NCBI GenBank assembly: GCA_015067125.1
Contig: SVNB01000053.1
Location: 1 to 12,113, forward strand
DNA from: Oscillospiraceae bacterium
Lineage (GTDB): Bacteria; Bacillota; Clostridia; Oscillospirales; Ruminococcaceae
Direction of reading: 5' to 3'
Length of the DNA: 12,113 nt
The notes under the pieces: model-generated
The model's input: only the letters and a program-made list of their open reading frames with translations
Databases searched by the model: none
Told to the model about the DNA's origin: nothing
Translations under genes and position numbers: made by a program
Part shown: piece after piece, positions 1 to 6,837 of the stretch
Numbering within the stretch: the stretch's first letter is position 1
How the letters are laid out: each line of letters starts with the position of its first letter

Positions 1-1
1 G

Positions 2-1393
2 GCGGAATATCTTCTTTCTCAGTCCGATACCCACACCCTTGTTATGATAGATTCCTGCCTGGATTCCAACTATGCGGAAATTATAAACGAACTTTGCCCG
101 GAAATAAAAAGCACAAAACCCGGTGCTCCGCTGCACTGCAAAAAGCTGCCCTTTTTGCGCAACGTAATAACCGTTGGCTTTAAAATGCCCGGCTGTCTTG
201 AATTTGACGAAGCCATGGAAAGAGCCGACGCTGTTTCCGAAGAAGAAATTGCAAGAATGTCCGCCGCTGTTCGCCCTGATGACGTATGCAATATGCAATA
301 TACCAGCGGCACCACGGGTTTTCCCAAAGGCGTTATGCTTACACATTATAATGTTGCCAACAACGGCAAATGCATAGGCGACAGAATGGGACTTTCCACC
401 GCGGACCGTCTTATGGTGCAGGTTCCGATGTTCCACTGCTTTGGCATGGTGCTTGCCATGACCGCAGCCATGACCCACGGTGCAACCCTTTGTCCTCTGC
501 CCTATTTTTCCGCAAAGGCATCTCTCGCCTGCATAAACCAGGAACGCATAACCGCTTTTCACGGTGTTCCCACAATGTTTATTGCTATGTTTAACCACCC
601 GGACTATAAAAACACCGATTTTTCTTATATGCGCACCGGCATTATGGCAGGCGCCGGCTGCCCGCCCGAACTTATGAAGCGTGCCGCCCAACCGGACGAA
701 ATGAATATGCGCGGAATCATCAGCGTTTACGGACAGACGGAATCTTCTCCCGGCAGCACCACTTCCGCATGGGAAGACCCGCTTGATCTGCGCTGCTATA
801 CTGTTGGATATAATCTTCCGCACGTAGAAACAAAAATCATCGATCCGGAAACCGGCGAGGAAGTTCCGAACGGGGTTAACGGCGAATTCTGTTCCCGCGG
901 CTATAACCTTATGAAGGGTTATTACAAAATGCCCGAAGCCACTGCCGGAACCATCGATGATGAAGGCTGGCTTCATTCCGGCGACCTTGCCTGCAAGGAT
1001 GACGACGGCACCTATAAAATTACCGGCCGTCTTAAAGATATGATTATCCGCGGCGGAGAAAACATCTATCCCAAAGAGATAGAGGAATTTATCTATACCC
1101 ATGAAAAGGTAAAAGACGTTCAGGTAATCGGCGTTCCGGATAAAAAATACGGCGAAGAAATTATGGCGCAGATCGTTCTTAAAGAACCTGGCAGTATGAC
1201 CGTTGAGGAAATGACCGAATATATAAAAGGCCGCCTTGCAAGACACAAGGTGCCGAAATATATAGAATTTGTCGAAGGATTCCCCATGAACGCCGCAGGC
1301 AAAATTCTTAAATACAAAATGCGCGAAGAAGCCGCAAAACGCCTTGGATTGGAAAACGCAGTTTCCATAGATACCGCAAAAGGCAATAACTGA
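2..1393 (+). CDS. AMP-forming acyl-CoA synthetase, 5' end missing (partial)
   Basis: ANL-superfamily adenylating enzyme, most like medium/long-chain fatty-acyl-CoA synthetases. It would activate a carboxylic acid with ATP to an acyl-AMP and then to the CoA thioester in the cytoplasm. The frame is open to the left edge, so the roughly 463 visible residues lack about the first 80-100 of a usual protein of about 550. The ATG at base 44 is internal; upstream in-frame codons (AEYLLSQSD...) fit the family. Core motifs are visible: the phosphate loop YTSGTTGFPKG (bases 299-331), YGQTES (728-745), HSGDLAC (about 973-993), the hinge region RLKDMIIRGGEN with YPKEIEEF (about 1028-1090) and the catalytic lysine in NAAGKILK (Lys codon 1301-1303). 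All key residues are present, so it looks functional. The acyl substrate cannot be read from sequence. It converges with the lipoprotein at 1438-2202 across a shared hairpin. Confidence 0.93.
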   Translation, partial: AEYLLSQSDTHTLVMIDSCLDSNYAEIINELCPEIKSTKPGAPLHCKKLPFLRNVITVGFKMPGCLEFDEAMERADAVSEEEIARMSAAVRPDDVCNMQYTSGTTGFPKGVMLTHYNVANNGKCIGDRMGLSTADRLMVQVPMFHCFGMVLAMTAAMTHGATLCPLPYFSAKASLACINQERITAFHGVPTMFIAMFNHPDYKNTDFSYMRTGIMAGAGCPPELMKRAAQPDEMNMRGIISVYGQTESSPGSTTSAWEDPLDLRCYTVGYNLPHVETKIIDPETGEEVPNGVNGEFCSRGYNLMKGYYKMPEATAGTIDDEGWLHSGDLACKDDDGTYKITGRLKDMIIRGGENIYPKEIEEFIYTHEKVKDVQVIGVPDKKYGEEIMAQIVLKEPGSMTVEEMTEYIKGRLARHKVPKYIEFVEGFPMNAAGKILKYKMREEAAKRLGLENAVSIDTAKGNN

Positions 1394-1402
1394 ACACAAA
1401 AA

Positions 1403-1435
1403 AATCCCCGAACGGCGTTCGGGGATTATTTTATT
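1403..1435. terminator. Bidirectional intrinsic terminator between convergent genes
   Basis: An 11-bp perfect stem (1403-1413 with 1417-1427, arms AATCCCCGAAC/GTTCGGGGATT) has a GGC loop and is followed by TATTTTATTT. On the minus strand it is followed by a TTTTTTTGTG tract. It lies 9 bases after the acyl-CoA synthetase stop and about 10 bases after the stop of the convergent lipoprotein, so it can serve both. Confidence 0.88.
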
Positions 1436-1437
1436 TG

Positions 1438-2202
1438 TTATTTAATATCTTCAAGAGTGATATCCGTTTTTTCAAGTCCGTGATCCATAGGACCGCTGCC
1501 TTTTGCAATAAGGTTATATAATCCGTTATTATCTGCCCTTACTCTGATCTGCAAAAATTCCGTATCGTTTGTTTCGGAAGAATACACGTACCGGACAAAA
1601 AATTCGTTTGCGCCGCCAAAAACCTCTATTCTTGAAAGCACGCTTTTATCCTTTCCTGTCACTATTTCAAAAATCTCGCCGATATTCTGCGGAAAACTGT
1701 ATTTTGTATCCAGAACTTCCATAGGTTCAAGGTTTTCTATAAGTTCCGAAAGAGCGGCATCGTACCCGGCTTCTCTTCCTTCCAGAATATCCGGAACGGA
1801 AATATCGCTTTTTTCAAGATTCATTTCGCCCTGGTATCCTCCGCCGCGGCGTTCGAGAAGATATTTTCCGTCATCGGTTTTGGTGCCGTATATTCTCAGC
1901 CAGCAATCGTCGTTGAATTCTTTGTTTTTGCCTTCTCTTGCCATATATTCAAAAGTAACAAAAAACTCGTTTTCATCGCCAAAAATCGTTATGTTTTCAA
2001 TCGTTTTATCTGTCTGGTCATAAACTTCCGTTCCCGTTTCAAAAACATCTTTTAAAAAAATCGGGAATTCGCTCTGCGGTTCGAAAACCCATTCCGAAAC
2101 CGGTTCAGGCTCTTCAAAAACTTCAGACGCGGGTTCTTTTGCGGCACAGCTGGAAACAAAAATAAAAATGCAGACCATCAAAAATGCAACCAGTTTTTTC
2201 AT
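1438..2202 (-). CDS. Lipoprotein with two tandem repeats of an unknown domain
   Basis: A 254-residue protein, function not recognised. The start is set at 2202 because AAGGAG (2211-2216) sits 8 bases upstream and a type II signal peptide follows at once: MKK, a hydrophobic stretch (residues 4-16) and lipobox VSSC with Cys19. A longer frame to 2256 would put 18 hydrophilic residues before the signal. The mature part has a Glu/Pro-rich linker (about 22-45), then two copies of one module, residues about 46-139 and 170-253. Matching pairs are ITIFGDENEFFVTFEY/IEVFGGANEFFVRYVY, then LRIYGTKTDDGKYLL/LQIRVRADNNGLYNL, then LEKSDISVPDI/LEKTDITLEDI. Likely anchored to the outer face of the membrane. 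It follows the membrane protein 2289-3029 by 86 bases. No convincing separate promoter is seen, so cotranscription is plausible. Confidence 0.85.
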   Translation of the reverse strand: MKKLVAFLMVCIFIFVSSCAAKEPASEVFEEPEPVSEWVFEPQSEFPIFLKDVFETGTEVYDQTDKTIENITIFGDENEFFVTFEYMAREGKNKEFNDDCWLRIYGTKTDDGKYLLERRGGGYQGEMNLEKSDISVPDILEGREAGYDAALSELIENLEPMEVLDTKYSFPQNIGEIFEIVTGKDKSVLSRIEVFGGANEFFVRYVYSSETNDTEFLQIRVRADNNGLYNLIAKGSGPMDHGLEKTDITLEDIK

Positions 2203-2273
2203 AAAAATATCTCCTTTCGGTTTTTTAATTTGTCTTTCAATAATACAGACACCCAAAAGGATAAAAATGTTGC

Positions 2274-2289
2274 AAAAAACGCGTTTTTT
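2274..2289. repeat. Short perfect palindrome downstream of the membrane-protein gene
   Basis: The 16-base self-complementary sequence AAAAAACGCGTTTTTT touches the stop codon of the minus-strand gene 2289-3029. As a hairpin it has almost no loop and only four G/C bases, so it is at best a weak terminator. Readthrough into the lipoprotein gene 1438-2202 is likely. Confidence 0.4.
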
Positions 2290-3029
2290 TAAATTTTTAT
2301 AAAGCTCATGATCATCGCGCCTATTATAATCACGGCAAGACCTATCCGTAATATTTTTTGAGAGAAACGGTAAAATTCGCTTGGCTCGCCGCCTTTTACG
2401 TCCGCCCAGTTTCTTAAATGCCAGAAGAAATCCGGGAACAAAATATCCACCGCCAGAAAAGCCGCGCAGAAAACGATAAAAATAAGCATAACCGGTTCAC
2501 CGAAGGTATCTGTTTTAACACTTACGGAAACATTATAAAGCCAGCCGCAGGAAGGAAAAAGCTCCGGTTCTTTCGCAGTTTCTCCGGAAAAAGAAATTTC
2601 GAACGGGTGGGTAAAAAATTCTCCGTTATTATCTGCAAGGGCGTATTCATCGCCGAACAGATGGGCGGTTCCGCGAAAAACTTCTTTTCCGTTTTCCACA
2701 ATACGCACGGCAGGCCTGTGGTTTTCGGAATTATTAGAAGTGATTTCGTAATATTTTTCTTCTTCGTTGGCGGTAAAGGCCATATATGCCGTATTGCCTT
2801 CTTTTGACATTGCAAGTTCGTATTTATTGCCGAAGATATCTTTTCCGGAATAGACTTCCGTTTCTTCAAAAGCTCCGGCCGTTTTGCGAAGAAAAACATT
2901 TTCTTCGCCGACATAATGCCAATATCCCGGCATAAAAAGAAGAAGGAGATAAACGGCAAAAACAGCCGCAGAAAAACATATTCCGCAGATTATGCATGCC
3001 CTGCGATGATTTTCGAAAAAGTTTTTCAT
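2289..3029 (-). CDS. Membrane protein of unknown function with large extracytoplasmic domain
   Basis: A 246-residue protein I cannot assign to a family. The start at 3029 is chosen because a full AAAGGAGGTG site lies just upstream (about 3037-3046); a longer frame to 3062 would begin upstream of that site. Hydrophobic segments at residues 11-33, 179-198 and 226-245 suggest three membrane helices. Positive residues before the first (HRR at 8-10) and between the second and third (HLRN, VKGG) suggest a cytoplasmic N-terminus, with residues 34-178 outside and the C-terminus outside. The outer domain looks beta-rich, with polar strands and single Cys161. It has its own predicted promoter at 3053-3081 and precedes the repeat-containing lipoprotein, so the two may form an envelope-associated pair. 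Confidence 0.8.
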   Translation of the reverse strand: MKNFFENHRRACIICGICFSAAVFAVYLLLLFMPGYWHYVGEENVFLRKTAGAFEETEVYSGKDIFGNKYELAMSKEGNTAYMAFTANEEEKYYEITSNNSENHRPAVRIVENGKEVFRGTAHLFGDEYALADNNGEFFTHPFEISFSGETAKEPELFPSCGWLYNVSVSVKTDTFGEPVMLIFIVFCAAFLAVDILFPDFFWHLRNWADVKGGEPSEFYRFSQKILRIGLAVIIIGAMIMSFIKI

Positions 3030-3052
3030 AAAAAACACCTCCTTTATCTTAA

Positions 3053-3081
3053 AATATAGCATATAGTTATTGTTATAGCAA
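3053..3081 (-). promoter_or_regulatory. Sigma-A-type promoter for the membrane-protein gene
   Basis: Read on the minus strand: -35 TTGCTA (3076-3081), spacer of exactly 17, -10 TATATT (3053-3058). It sits directly before the ribosome binding site of the gene starting at 3029, giving a very short leader of about 17 bases. It also lies downstream of the terminator at 3149-3178, consistent with a new transcription unit. Confidence 0.65.
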
Positions 3082-3144
3082 TAAAATATTCGTTTTGGGA
3101 ATATTTATACCGAATATCCTTTTCCCAACATTTCATTTTTGCAA

Positions 3145-3178
3145 TAAAAAAACGGCAGGAGCCTGCTCCTGCCGTTTT
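3145..3178 (-). terminator. Intrinsic terminator of the MmcQ/lipoprotein operon
   Basis: A 13-bp perfect stem (3149-3161 with 3166-3178, core ACGGCAGGAG/CTCCTGCCGT) with a CCTG loop. On the minus strand it ends in a T-run (complement of the A-run 3145-3152). It lies 7 bases after the stop of the lipoprotein gene 3186-4454. Confidence 0.9.
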
Positions 3179-3185
3179 GAGTTTT

Positions 3186-4454
3186 TTAAGATATCATTTC
3201 TGAACCTATTGTATATTCGCTCCATGTTCCGTTCTGGGGCCAGACTGCTTTGCAATCATAAAAAACGTATGCCCCAAGCGGACTGCGCCATTTTGTGGCG
3301 TTAAAATTCACCACCGGCAAAGAATAGACTGCATTTGGTTTATCGCTTTCTTCCTCTCCGCAATCAAATTCCGTAATGCTTAAAGAAATTCCGTTTTCAA
3401 ACCACAGCGCGTTTTCGTTTTCGCCGTATGGAGAAAGATACCCCTGTTTTTCAAGTTCTTCTCTTGTAAGATTAACGGCATGCTTTACTTCTGTTTGTAC
3501 TTTTTTCATTTCCTGCATAAACATATAGGTAACGGCCTGTTTCTGGCCATCAGAAAGCTTTCCAGGGGCATTCGAAAGATCTATGTTAACTATCTCCGCT
3601 TCATCGTTAAGGCCTGCATCGGCCTGCCAAAGGTCCATAAGCACGTCCAAATAAAGTCCGCAGATATCAAAATAAGTTCCCATGGGGTCGTTTTTTGTTC
3701 CGCGGCTGTAAACGTGGATTTCGAACACATTTCCGAACATTCCTGGATCGCTTGCAAGAATAAGCCCGCTGTGCTTTATATCCGCCTGCATACCGTCTTT
3801 TATAACAGACGCATCAGCGGGTTCACCATCAAGAAAAACAGGAATATTGCCGAAAGAAAGAGTCATTATTCCGTCAGAATCCGCAAGCAGAAGTTTTTCG
3901 TCCTCCATAATATCCGCAACAACAAAGCGATCGAAGGCATAACCATGGGCAAAAACTTCAAAAGCATACTCACATTCCCCATCGGGATATTTTACGTTAA
4001 GAACATATACGGAATTTTCCTCGCCTTTTTGCGGAGCAAAAGCGTTGTTTTCCGTTTCCACCGGAACAGAAACTTCGTTTCCTGTAAATTCATAGTTTCT
4101 GTTTTCTTCCACCGCATAGCGCACAAGGCTGTATGAAACCGGTTCTTTTTCAAAAGTAAACTCTATTTTTTCGCCAAAGCACATATCCACGTTAAGCAAA
4201 GTTTCGCATTGCAGCGGGTGGATTCCGCAGGCGATCACGTTTGTGCGGGTACCGTCGCCGTTATCCTCGTCAAAGCTGTATCCGAATTTTTCCAGCGGCA
4301 CATCGCCAAAAATAAACACGTTTGGAACGCCGCTGCTGTTTTCGTATCGGCCTATATCAATTTTCGGCTGTTCCTGTTCTTTTGGCGTTTTTTCCGTCAT
4401 TGCGCAGGAACAAAGCATCAGCAAAGCCAAGAAAATCACAATAAGTTTTTTCAT
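3186..4454 (-). CDS. Multidomain lipoprotein, paralogous N-terminal module with its operon neighbour
   Basis: A 422-residue predicted lipoprotein of unknown function. The start is ATG 4454, preceded by AAGGCGGTGAT; a GTG three codons upstream overlaps that site and is less likely. Signal peptide MKKLIVIFLALLM leads to lipobox LCSC, Cys17. Residues about 45-180 form a module shared with the lipoprotein at 4470-5309: both contain a YS(F/W)-DGT-T-A-G--P core (here 59-80). Residues about 175-250 (KLLLADSDG to FEIHVYS) look like a small beta domain, possibly an OB-like DUF3221 fold, which is only a guess. The C-terminal part (about 260-422) has an acidic/helical region and ends in SPLGAYVFYDCKAV and GTWSEYTIGSE, a pattern I associate with uncharacterised clostridial lipoproteins. 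The gene starts 15 bases after its upstream partner's stop, and its ribosome site overlaps that stop codon, suggesting coupled translation. Confidence 0.85.
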   Translation of the reverse strand: MKKLIVIFLALLMLCSCAMTEKTPKEQEQPKIDIGRYENSSGVPNVFIFGDVPLEKFGYSFDEDNGDGTRTNVIACGIHPLQCETLLNVDMCFGEKIEFTFEKEPVSYSLVRYAVEENRNYEFTGNEVSVPVETENNAFAPQKGEENSVYVLNVKYPDGECEYAFEVFAHGYAFDRFVVADIMEDEKLLLADSDGIMTLSFGNIPVFLDGEPADASVIKDGMQADIKHSGLILASDPGMFGNVFEIHVYSRGTKNDPMGTYFDICGLYLDVLMDLWQADAGLNDEAEIVNIDLSNAPGKLSDGQKQAVTYMFMQEMKKVQTEVKHAVNLTREELEKQGYLSPYGENENALWFENGISLSITEFDCGEEESDKPNAVYSLPVVNFNATKWRSPLGAYVFYDCKAVWPQNGTWSEYTIGSEMIS

Positions 4455-4469
4455 AAAAATCACCGCCTT

Positions 4470-5309
4470 TTATTTAATCCTGAATCTTACGGAATATTCT
4501 TTTGTGTCATAATCTCCCGTTCCCCTAAAATCCACAACTTCTTTACAAATTATATATTCTCCGGGTTCAAGCTTTCCATAAAGCCATTCCCAATCCGTCT
4601 CGATTTCGGTCATTTCTCCCATCGGAACAGCAATGGCTTCATCGGTAAATTCCGCATATTCGGATATGATTTTTAGTTCGTTACCGTCTTTATCTTTGAT
4701 TTTAAAGTGCCTTCCGGTCATAAGTTCTCCGGTCGGATTTCCTCCGGACTGTTTAAAAACAACCGTAGCTCCGGTGGAAGTAATATCTTTTATGTACATT
4801 GCAGTTCCGATTTCATCCGGTACATCCGTGCGGAAGTAATAATAGGCATTTCCACTTTCATACCAGGCCCATATTTCATAAATATAGCTTTCGTCGCCGG
4901 AAATTTCAAAAGTTCCATTTTCGTGTTCCACCGGCTCCTCGTTTTCATCCGTCCAATCATAGCCAAGGAACTCTTTTTCAAGATAATCCTCTTCCACTTT
5001 CCAGCGGCTGATGAAGCATTTGTTAAAACCTTCCCCAAAAACAAGTTTTGCGGTATTTTTATCACCTGCGGAAAAAGACGAAATACCTTTATAAATAAAC
5101 GGGTTCTCTCCGACGGCTTCAACCGCGGTATTCGTCCCGTCCTCGCTATTGTAATTCCATGAATAAGCTCCGCTGGTGGCTTCTATGGAAATTTCACCGT
5201 ATTCCACAGTTACCGAAGGAGGATAGTGTATTCCTTCTATAAATTCTGTGCTTCTTCCGCATGAACACAAAAAAAACAGTAACGCGAAAACCAAGATGAA
5301 CTTTTTCAT
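4470..5309 (-). CDS. Lipoprotein with C-terminal bacterial Ig-like domain
   Basis: A 279-residue predicted lipoprotein. The start at 5309 follows a near-perfect GGAGGTGAT site; an ATG at 5336 lacks such a site and would bury the signal peptide. Signal MKKFILVFALLFF ends in lipobox LCSC, Cys17. Residues about 33-165 hold the module shared with the downstream lipoprotein (AYSWNYNSEDGTNTAVEA at 48-65, followed by VGENPF). Residues about 170-279 resemble the bacterial Ig-like group 14 family (Big_14): strands around TSTGATVVFKQ, the central FKIKDKDGNEL, and the typical ending LYGKLEPGEYIICKEVVDFR with a closing beta strand. Such domains usually mediate binding or act as spacers on cell-surface proteins; ligand unknown. 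Second gene of the MmcQ operon, 27 bases after its stop. Confidence 0.86.
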   Translation of the reverse strand: MKKFILVFALLFFLCSCGRSTEFIEGIHYPPSVTVEYGEISIEATSGAYSWNYNSEDGTNTAVEAVGENPFIYKGISSFSAGDKNTAKLVFGEGFNKCFISRWKVEEDYLEKEFLGYDWTDENEEPVEHENGTFEISGDESYIYEIWAWYESGNAYYYFRTDVPDEIGTAMYIKDITSTGATVVFKQSGGNPTGELMTGRHFKIKDKDGNELKIISEYAEFTDEAIAVPMGEMTEIETDWEWLYGKLEPGEYIICKEVVDFRGTGDYDTKEYSVRFRIK

Positions 5310-5336
5310 AAAAATCACCTCCAAAAACAGCTTCAT

Positions 5337-5714
5337 CTATATAGTGGCAGATTTTTCCGTTTTTATTGCATGGGTTTTATTCTTTTTCGGCATAGTAAGC
5401 AAAAAACTGTCTTCTATAAGCGGGATTATCTCTTCGTCGGTCATGCTTCCATCAAGGATAACGCTTATCCAGTGCTCTTTATTCATATGATAAGCCGGCA
5501 CCACCGCCGGAAAAACGCTTTTCCAAAAATCGCCGGTCATGGGCTCTGCTTTAAGGTTTATCCAGATATGCCCCAGCCTTTCGCAGATGGCGGCGAACAT
5601 TTTATTATTGCTTTTGTGGCGCATAACGGTCCAGTTAGGGTCGTGAAAAGGATAATCCTCGTAAGAATCCTCGAACCGCAGGCAGACTTCTATAACTTCG
5701 TCACGGGTAAGCAT
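5337..5714 (-). CDS. MmcQ/YjbR family protein
   Basis: A 125-residue cytoplasmic protein of the MmcQ/YjbR (DUF419) family, close to the usual family length. The N-terminal pattern (TRDEVIEVCLRF with YEDYPFHDPNWTVMR), the centre (NKMFAAICERLGHIWINLKAEP) and the AYHMNKEHWISVILDGSMTDEEI stretch match it well. Family members have a CyaY-like fold resembling double-wing DNA-binding proteins. No biochemical role is firmly established, so annotation as DNA-binding is inference. The start ATG at 5714 is preceded by AGAGGTGAT. It is first in a three-gene unit with two lipoproteins, expressed from the promoter at 5734-5762. The last 15 residues are Lys-rich and poorly conserved. Confidence 0.9.
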   Translation of the reverse strand: MLTRDEVIEVCLRFEDSYEDYPFHDPNWTVMRHKSNNKMFAAICERLGHIWINLKAEPMTGDFWKSVFPAVVPAYHMNKEHWISVILDGSMTDEEIIPLIEDSFLLTMPKKNKTHAIKTEKSATI

Positions 5715-5733
5715 AAAATCACCTCTTGGCTAT

Positions 5734-5762
5734 AATATACTCTTCGGGCAAAATCTTTTCAA
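5734..5762 (-). promoter_or_regulatory. Sigma-A-type promoter of the MmcQ/lipoprotein operon
   Basis: On the minus strand: -35 TTGAAA (5757-5762), 17-base spacer, -10 TATATT (5734-5739), each one base from consensus. It lies immediately after the catalase terminator and about 20 bases upstream of the MmcQ start codon. Confidence 0.75.
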
Positions 5763-5794
5763 CAAAAAACGCCCTGTTTTTGCAAACAGAGCGT
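5763..5794 (-). terminator. Intrinsic terminator of the manganese catalase gene
   Basis: The stem pairs 5769-5772 with 5791-5794 and 5774-5779 with 5784-5789, with one C-A mismatch and a TTGC loop. It is followed on the minus strand by TTTTTTG (complement of 5762-5768), 8 bases after the catalase stop codon. A T-run (5796-5801) also follows on the plus strand. Confidence 0.8.
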
Positions 5795-5802
5795 CTTTTT
5801 TA

Positions 5803-6471
5803 TTATCCAAAGGAAGGCGGATTTGAATTTACGTTTGTAAAACGGCTGTTTTCCGGAGAAGGTTCCGAAAGGCTGAAATACATTTTTGCCGCCTTTGTGG
5901 TGCCAAAATCCCGATTGGAACCGCTTTTCTGCACCTTGTTGAAAGCTTCCCGGAACATTGCGTTGTGGGCTTCTTCCCGGTTAAGAAGAAAATCTATGGT
6001 TTCGCGCACTTTTTTATCGTCGATCTGGCGGTAAAGATATTCATAAGTTACTTTTGCGCGCTGTTCCGAAGCAATGTTGGAAAGCAAATCCGCACAAAGA
6101 TCGCCGGTAACAGTAACGTAATCCGCATTCCATACGTGGCCGGAAGCATTGATAAGCCCGGGGTTAAGGCCAAGCACCACATGGGTCTGGATTTCTCCTG
6201 CCGGAACGCTTTTGGCTTCAACCTCGTGGCCGTTAAGCAGGTTTATGGTCTGGGCAATCATTTCCATGTGGCCCAGTTCTTCCGCCGCAATATCCATAAA
6301 AAGGTCCTTTATTTCCGGATCTTTTATGCGAAAACTTTGGGACATATACTGCATTGCAGCTTTAAGTTCGCCGTTTGCGCCGCCAAGTTGTTCCTGCAAA
6401 AGTGCCGCATACTGCGAGTTTGGTTTTTCCACCCCTACCGGGTGAAAAAGCATTTTTTCGTGTTTGAACAT
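5803..6471 (-). CDS. Manganese (non-heme) catalase, CotJC-like
   Basis: A 222-residue dinuclear manganese catalase, expected to dismutate hydrogen peroxide to water and oxygen without heme. The four-helix ferritin-like core is visible with all five metal ligands: Glu35 (GELKAAMQY), Glu65 and His68 (EELGHMEM), Glu136 (SEQRAKVTYEYLY) and His169 (REEAHNAMF). It is shorter than the roughly 270-residue Lactobacillus-type enzymes and closer to the spore-coat CotJC group. No CotJA or CotJB gene is adjacent here. The C-terminal tail (about residues 195-222) is polar and Asn/Ser/Pro-rich. The start ATG 6471 has AGAGGCGAT about 9 bases upstream. It is flanked by terminators on both sides, so it is probably monocistronic. 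Likely role: peroxide defence in an anaerobe; a sporulation link is possible but unproven. Confidence 0.94.
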   Translation of the reverse strand: MFKHEKMLFHPVGVEKPNSQYAALLQEQLGGANGELKAAMQYMSQSFRIKDPEIKDLFMDIAAEELGHMEMIAQTINLLNGHEVEAKSVPAGEIQTHVVLGLNPGLINASGHVWNADYVTVTGDLCADLLSNIASEQRAKVTYEYLYRQIDDKKVRETIDFLLNREEAHNAMFREAFNKVQKSGSNRDFGTTKAAKMYFSLSEPSPENSRFTNVNSNPPSFG

Positions 6472-6520
6472 TTATAAAATCGCCTCTCTTTCAATAAAAA
6501 GCATGGGCGGTTTTTATAAA

Positions 6521-6529
6521 AATATACCA
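6521..6529 (-). promoter_or_regulatory. Possible extended -10 element for the catalase gene
   Basis: The minus strand reads TGGTATATT, an extended -10 (TGn plus TATATT), about 50 bases upstream of the catalase start. No good -35 is present because the expected position falls inside the tRNA terminator hairpin. Weak evidence. Confidence 0.35.
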
Positions 6530-6531
6530 AC

Positions 6532-6564
6532 AAAAAAATCCCGAACACAATGTGTTCGGGATTT
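6532..6564 (-). terminator. Intrinsic terminator of the tRNA-Ser gene
   Basis: A 13-bp stem (6536-6548 with 6552-6564, arms AAATCCCGAACAC/GTGTTCGGGATTT) and a 3-base loop, followed on the minus strand by a run of seven T (complement of 6532-6538). It begins two bases after the tRNA CCA end. Confidence 0.88.
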
Positions 6565-6565
6565 G

Positions 6566-6657
6566 TGGCGGAGATGAAGAGATTCGAACTCTTGAGAGGC
6601 TTCTGACCCCTACACGATTTCCAGTCGTGCGCCCTCGACCATCTAGGCGACATCTCC
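6566..6657 (-). tRNA. tRNA-Ser(GGA)
   Basis: A 92-base class II tRNA on the minus strand. The acceptor stem GGAGATG (6657-6651) pairs with CATCTCC (6576-6570), followed by discriminator G and encoded CCA (6568-6566). The anticodon arm is CACGA-CTGGAAA-TCGTG, giving anticodon GGA (6622-6620), which reads UCC/UCU serine codons. The long variable arm expected for serine is present, and the T arm AAGAG-TTCGAAT-CTCTT is intact. It has its own promoter and terminator. No flanking integrase or attachment duplication is seen. Confidence 0.96.
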
Positions 6658-6698
6658 ATTTGGTCAATTAACCTTGCCGTTTATCACGGCGCTTGATT

Positions 6699-6727
6699 AT
6701 TATACTAAAAACAAAAAGAAAAATCAA
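6699..6727 (-). promoter_or_regulatory. Promoter of tRNA-Ser
   Basis: Minus strand: -35 TTGATT (6722-6727), 17-base spacer, -10 TATAAT (6699-6704, perfect consensus). The predicted transcript would start about 35 bases before the mature tRNA 5' end. Confidence 0.8.
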
Positions 6728-6766
6728 TACCTTTTTTTAAAATTTTTTATATTTTTTTAAAGATAT

Positions 6767-6796
6767 TTGCTTTATGGGGCATATTTGTGCTATGAT
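6767..6796 (+). promoter_or_regulatory. Promoter of the U32 / kinase / membrane protein operon
   Basis: -35 TTGCTT (6767-6772), 18-base spacer, extended -10 TGC-TATGAT (6788-6796). The predicted start near 6803 gives a leader of about 35 bases containing only the AAAGGAGG site (about 6820-6827). Confidence 0.6.
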
Positions 6797-6837
6797 AATC
6801 TATTATAAAACCTGTTATTAAAGGAGGCACTGTTTAT

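Larger units (their letters stand above)
6658..6837. promoter_or_regulatory. Divergent intergenic region between tRNA-Ser and the U32 operon
   Basis: 180 bases without a gene, with an A/T-rich centre (about 6728-6765). It holds two back-to-back promoters, listed separately. A small inverted repeat (GCCGT and ACGGC, 6676-6680 and 6686-6690) lies in the tRNA 5' leader and may be a processing feature. Nothing else is recognisable. Confidence 0.6.

Noticed and set aside
2203..2288. Separate promoter for the lipoprotein gene 1438-2202
   Set aside because: A TATTAT is present, but no acceptable -35 lies at 16-18 bases and no TGn extension precedes it.
3480..4676. Plus-strand open frames of 155-218 codons opposite the lipoproteins
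   Set aside because: They are antisense to genes with signal peptides and strong ribosome sites, and their translations are Phe/His/Lys-rich without recognisable domains.
1403..6564. Similar terminator arms (TCCCCGAAC-type at 1403-1427 and 6536-6564) as a dispersed repeat
   Set aside because: Only about eight bases are shared and both work as ordinary terminators, so convergence is the simpler reading.
6566..6657. tRNA-Ser as an integration site for a mobile element
   Set aside because: No integrase, no duplicated tRNA 3' end and no foreign-looking cargo occur on either side in this window.
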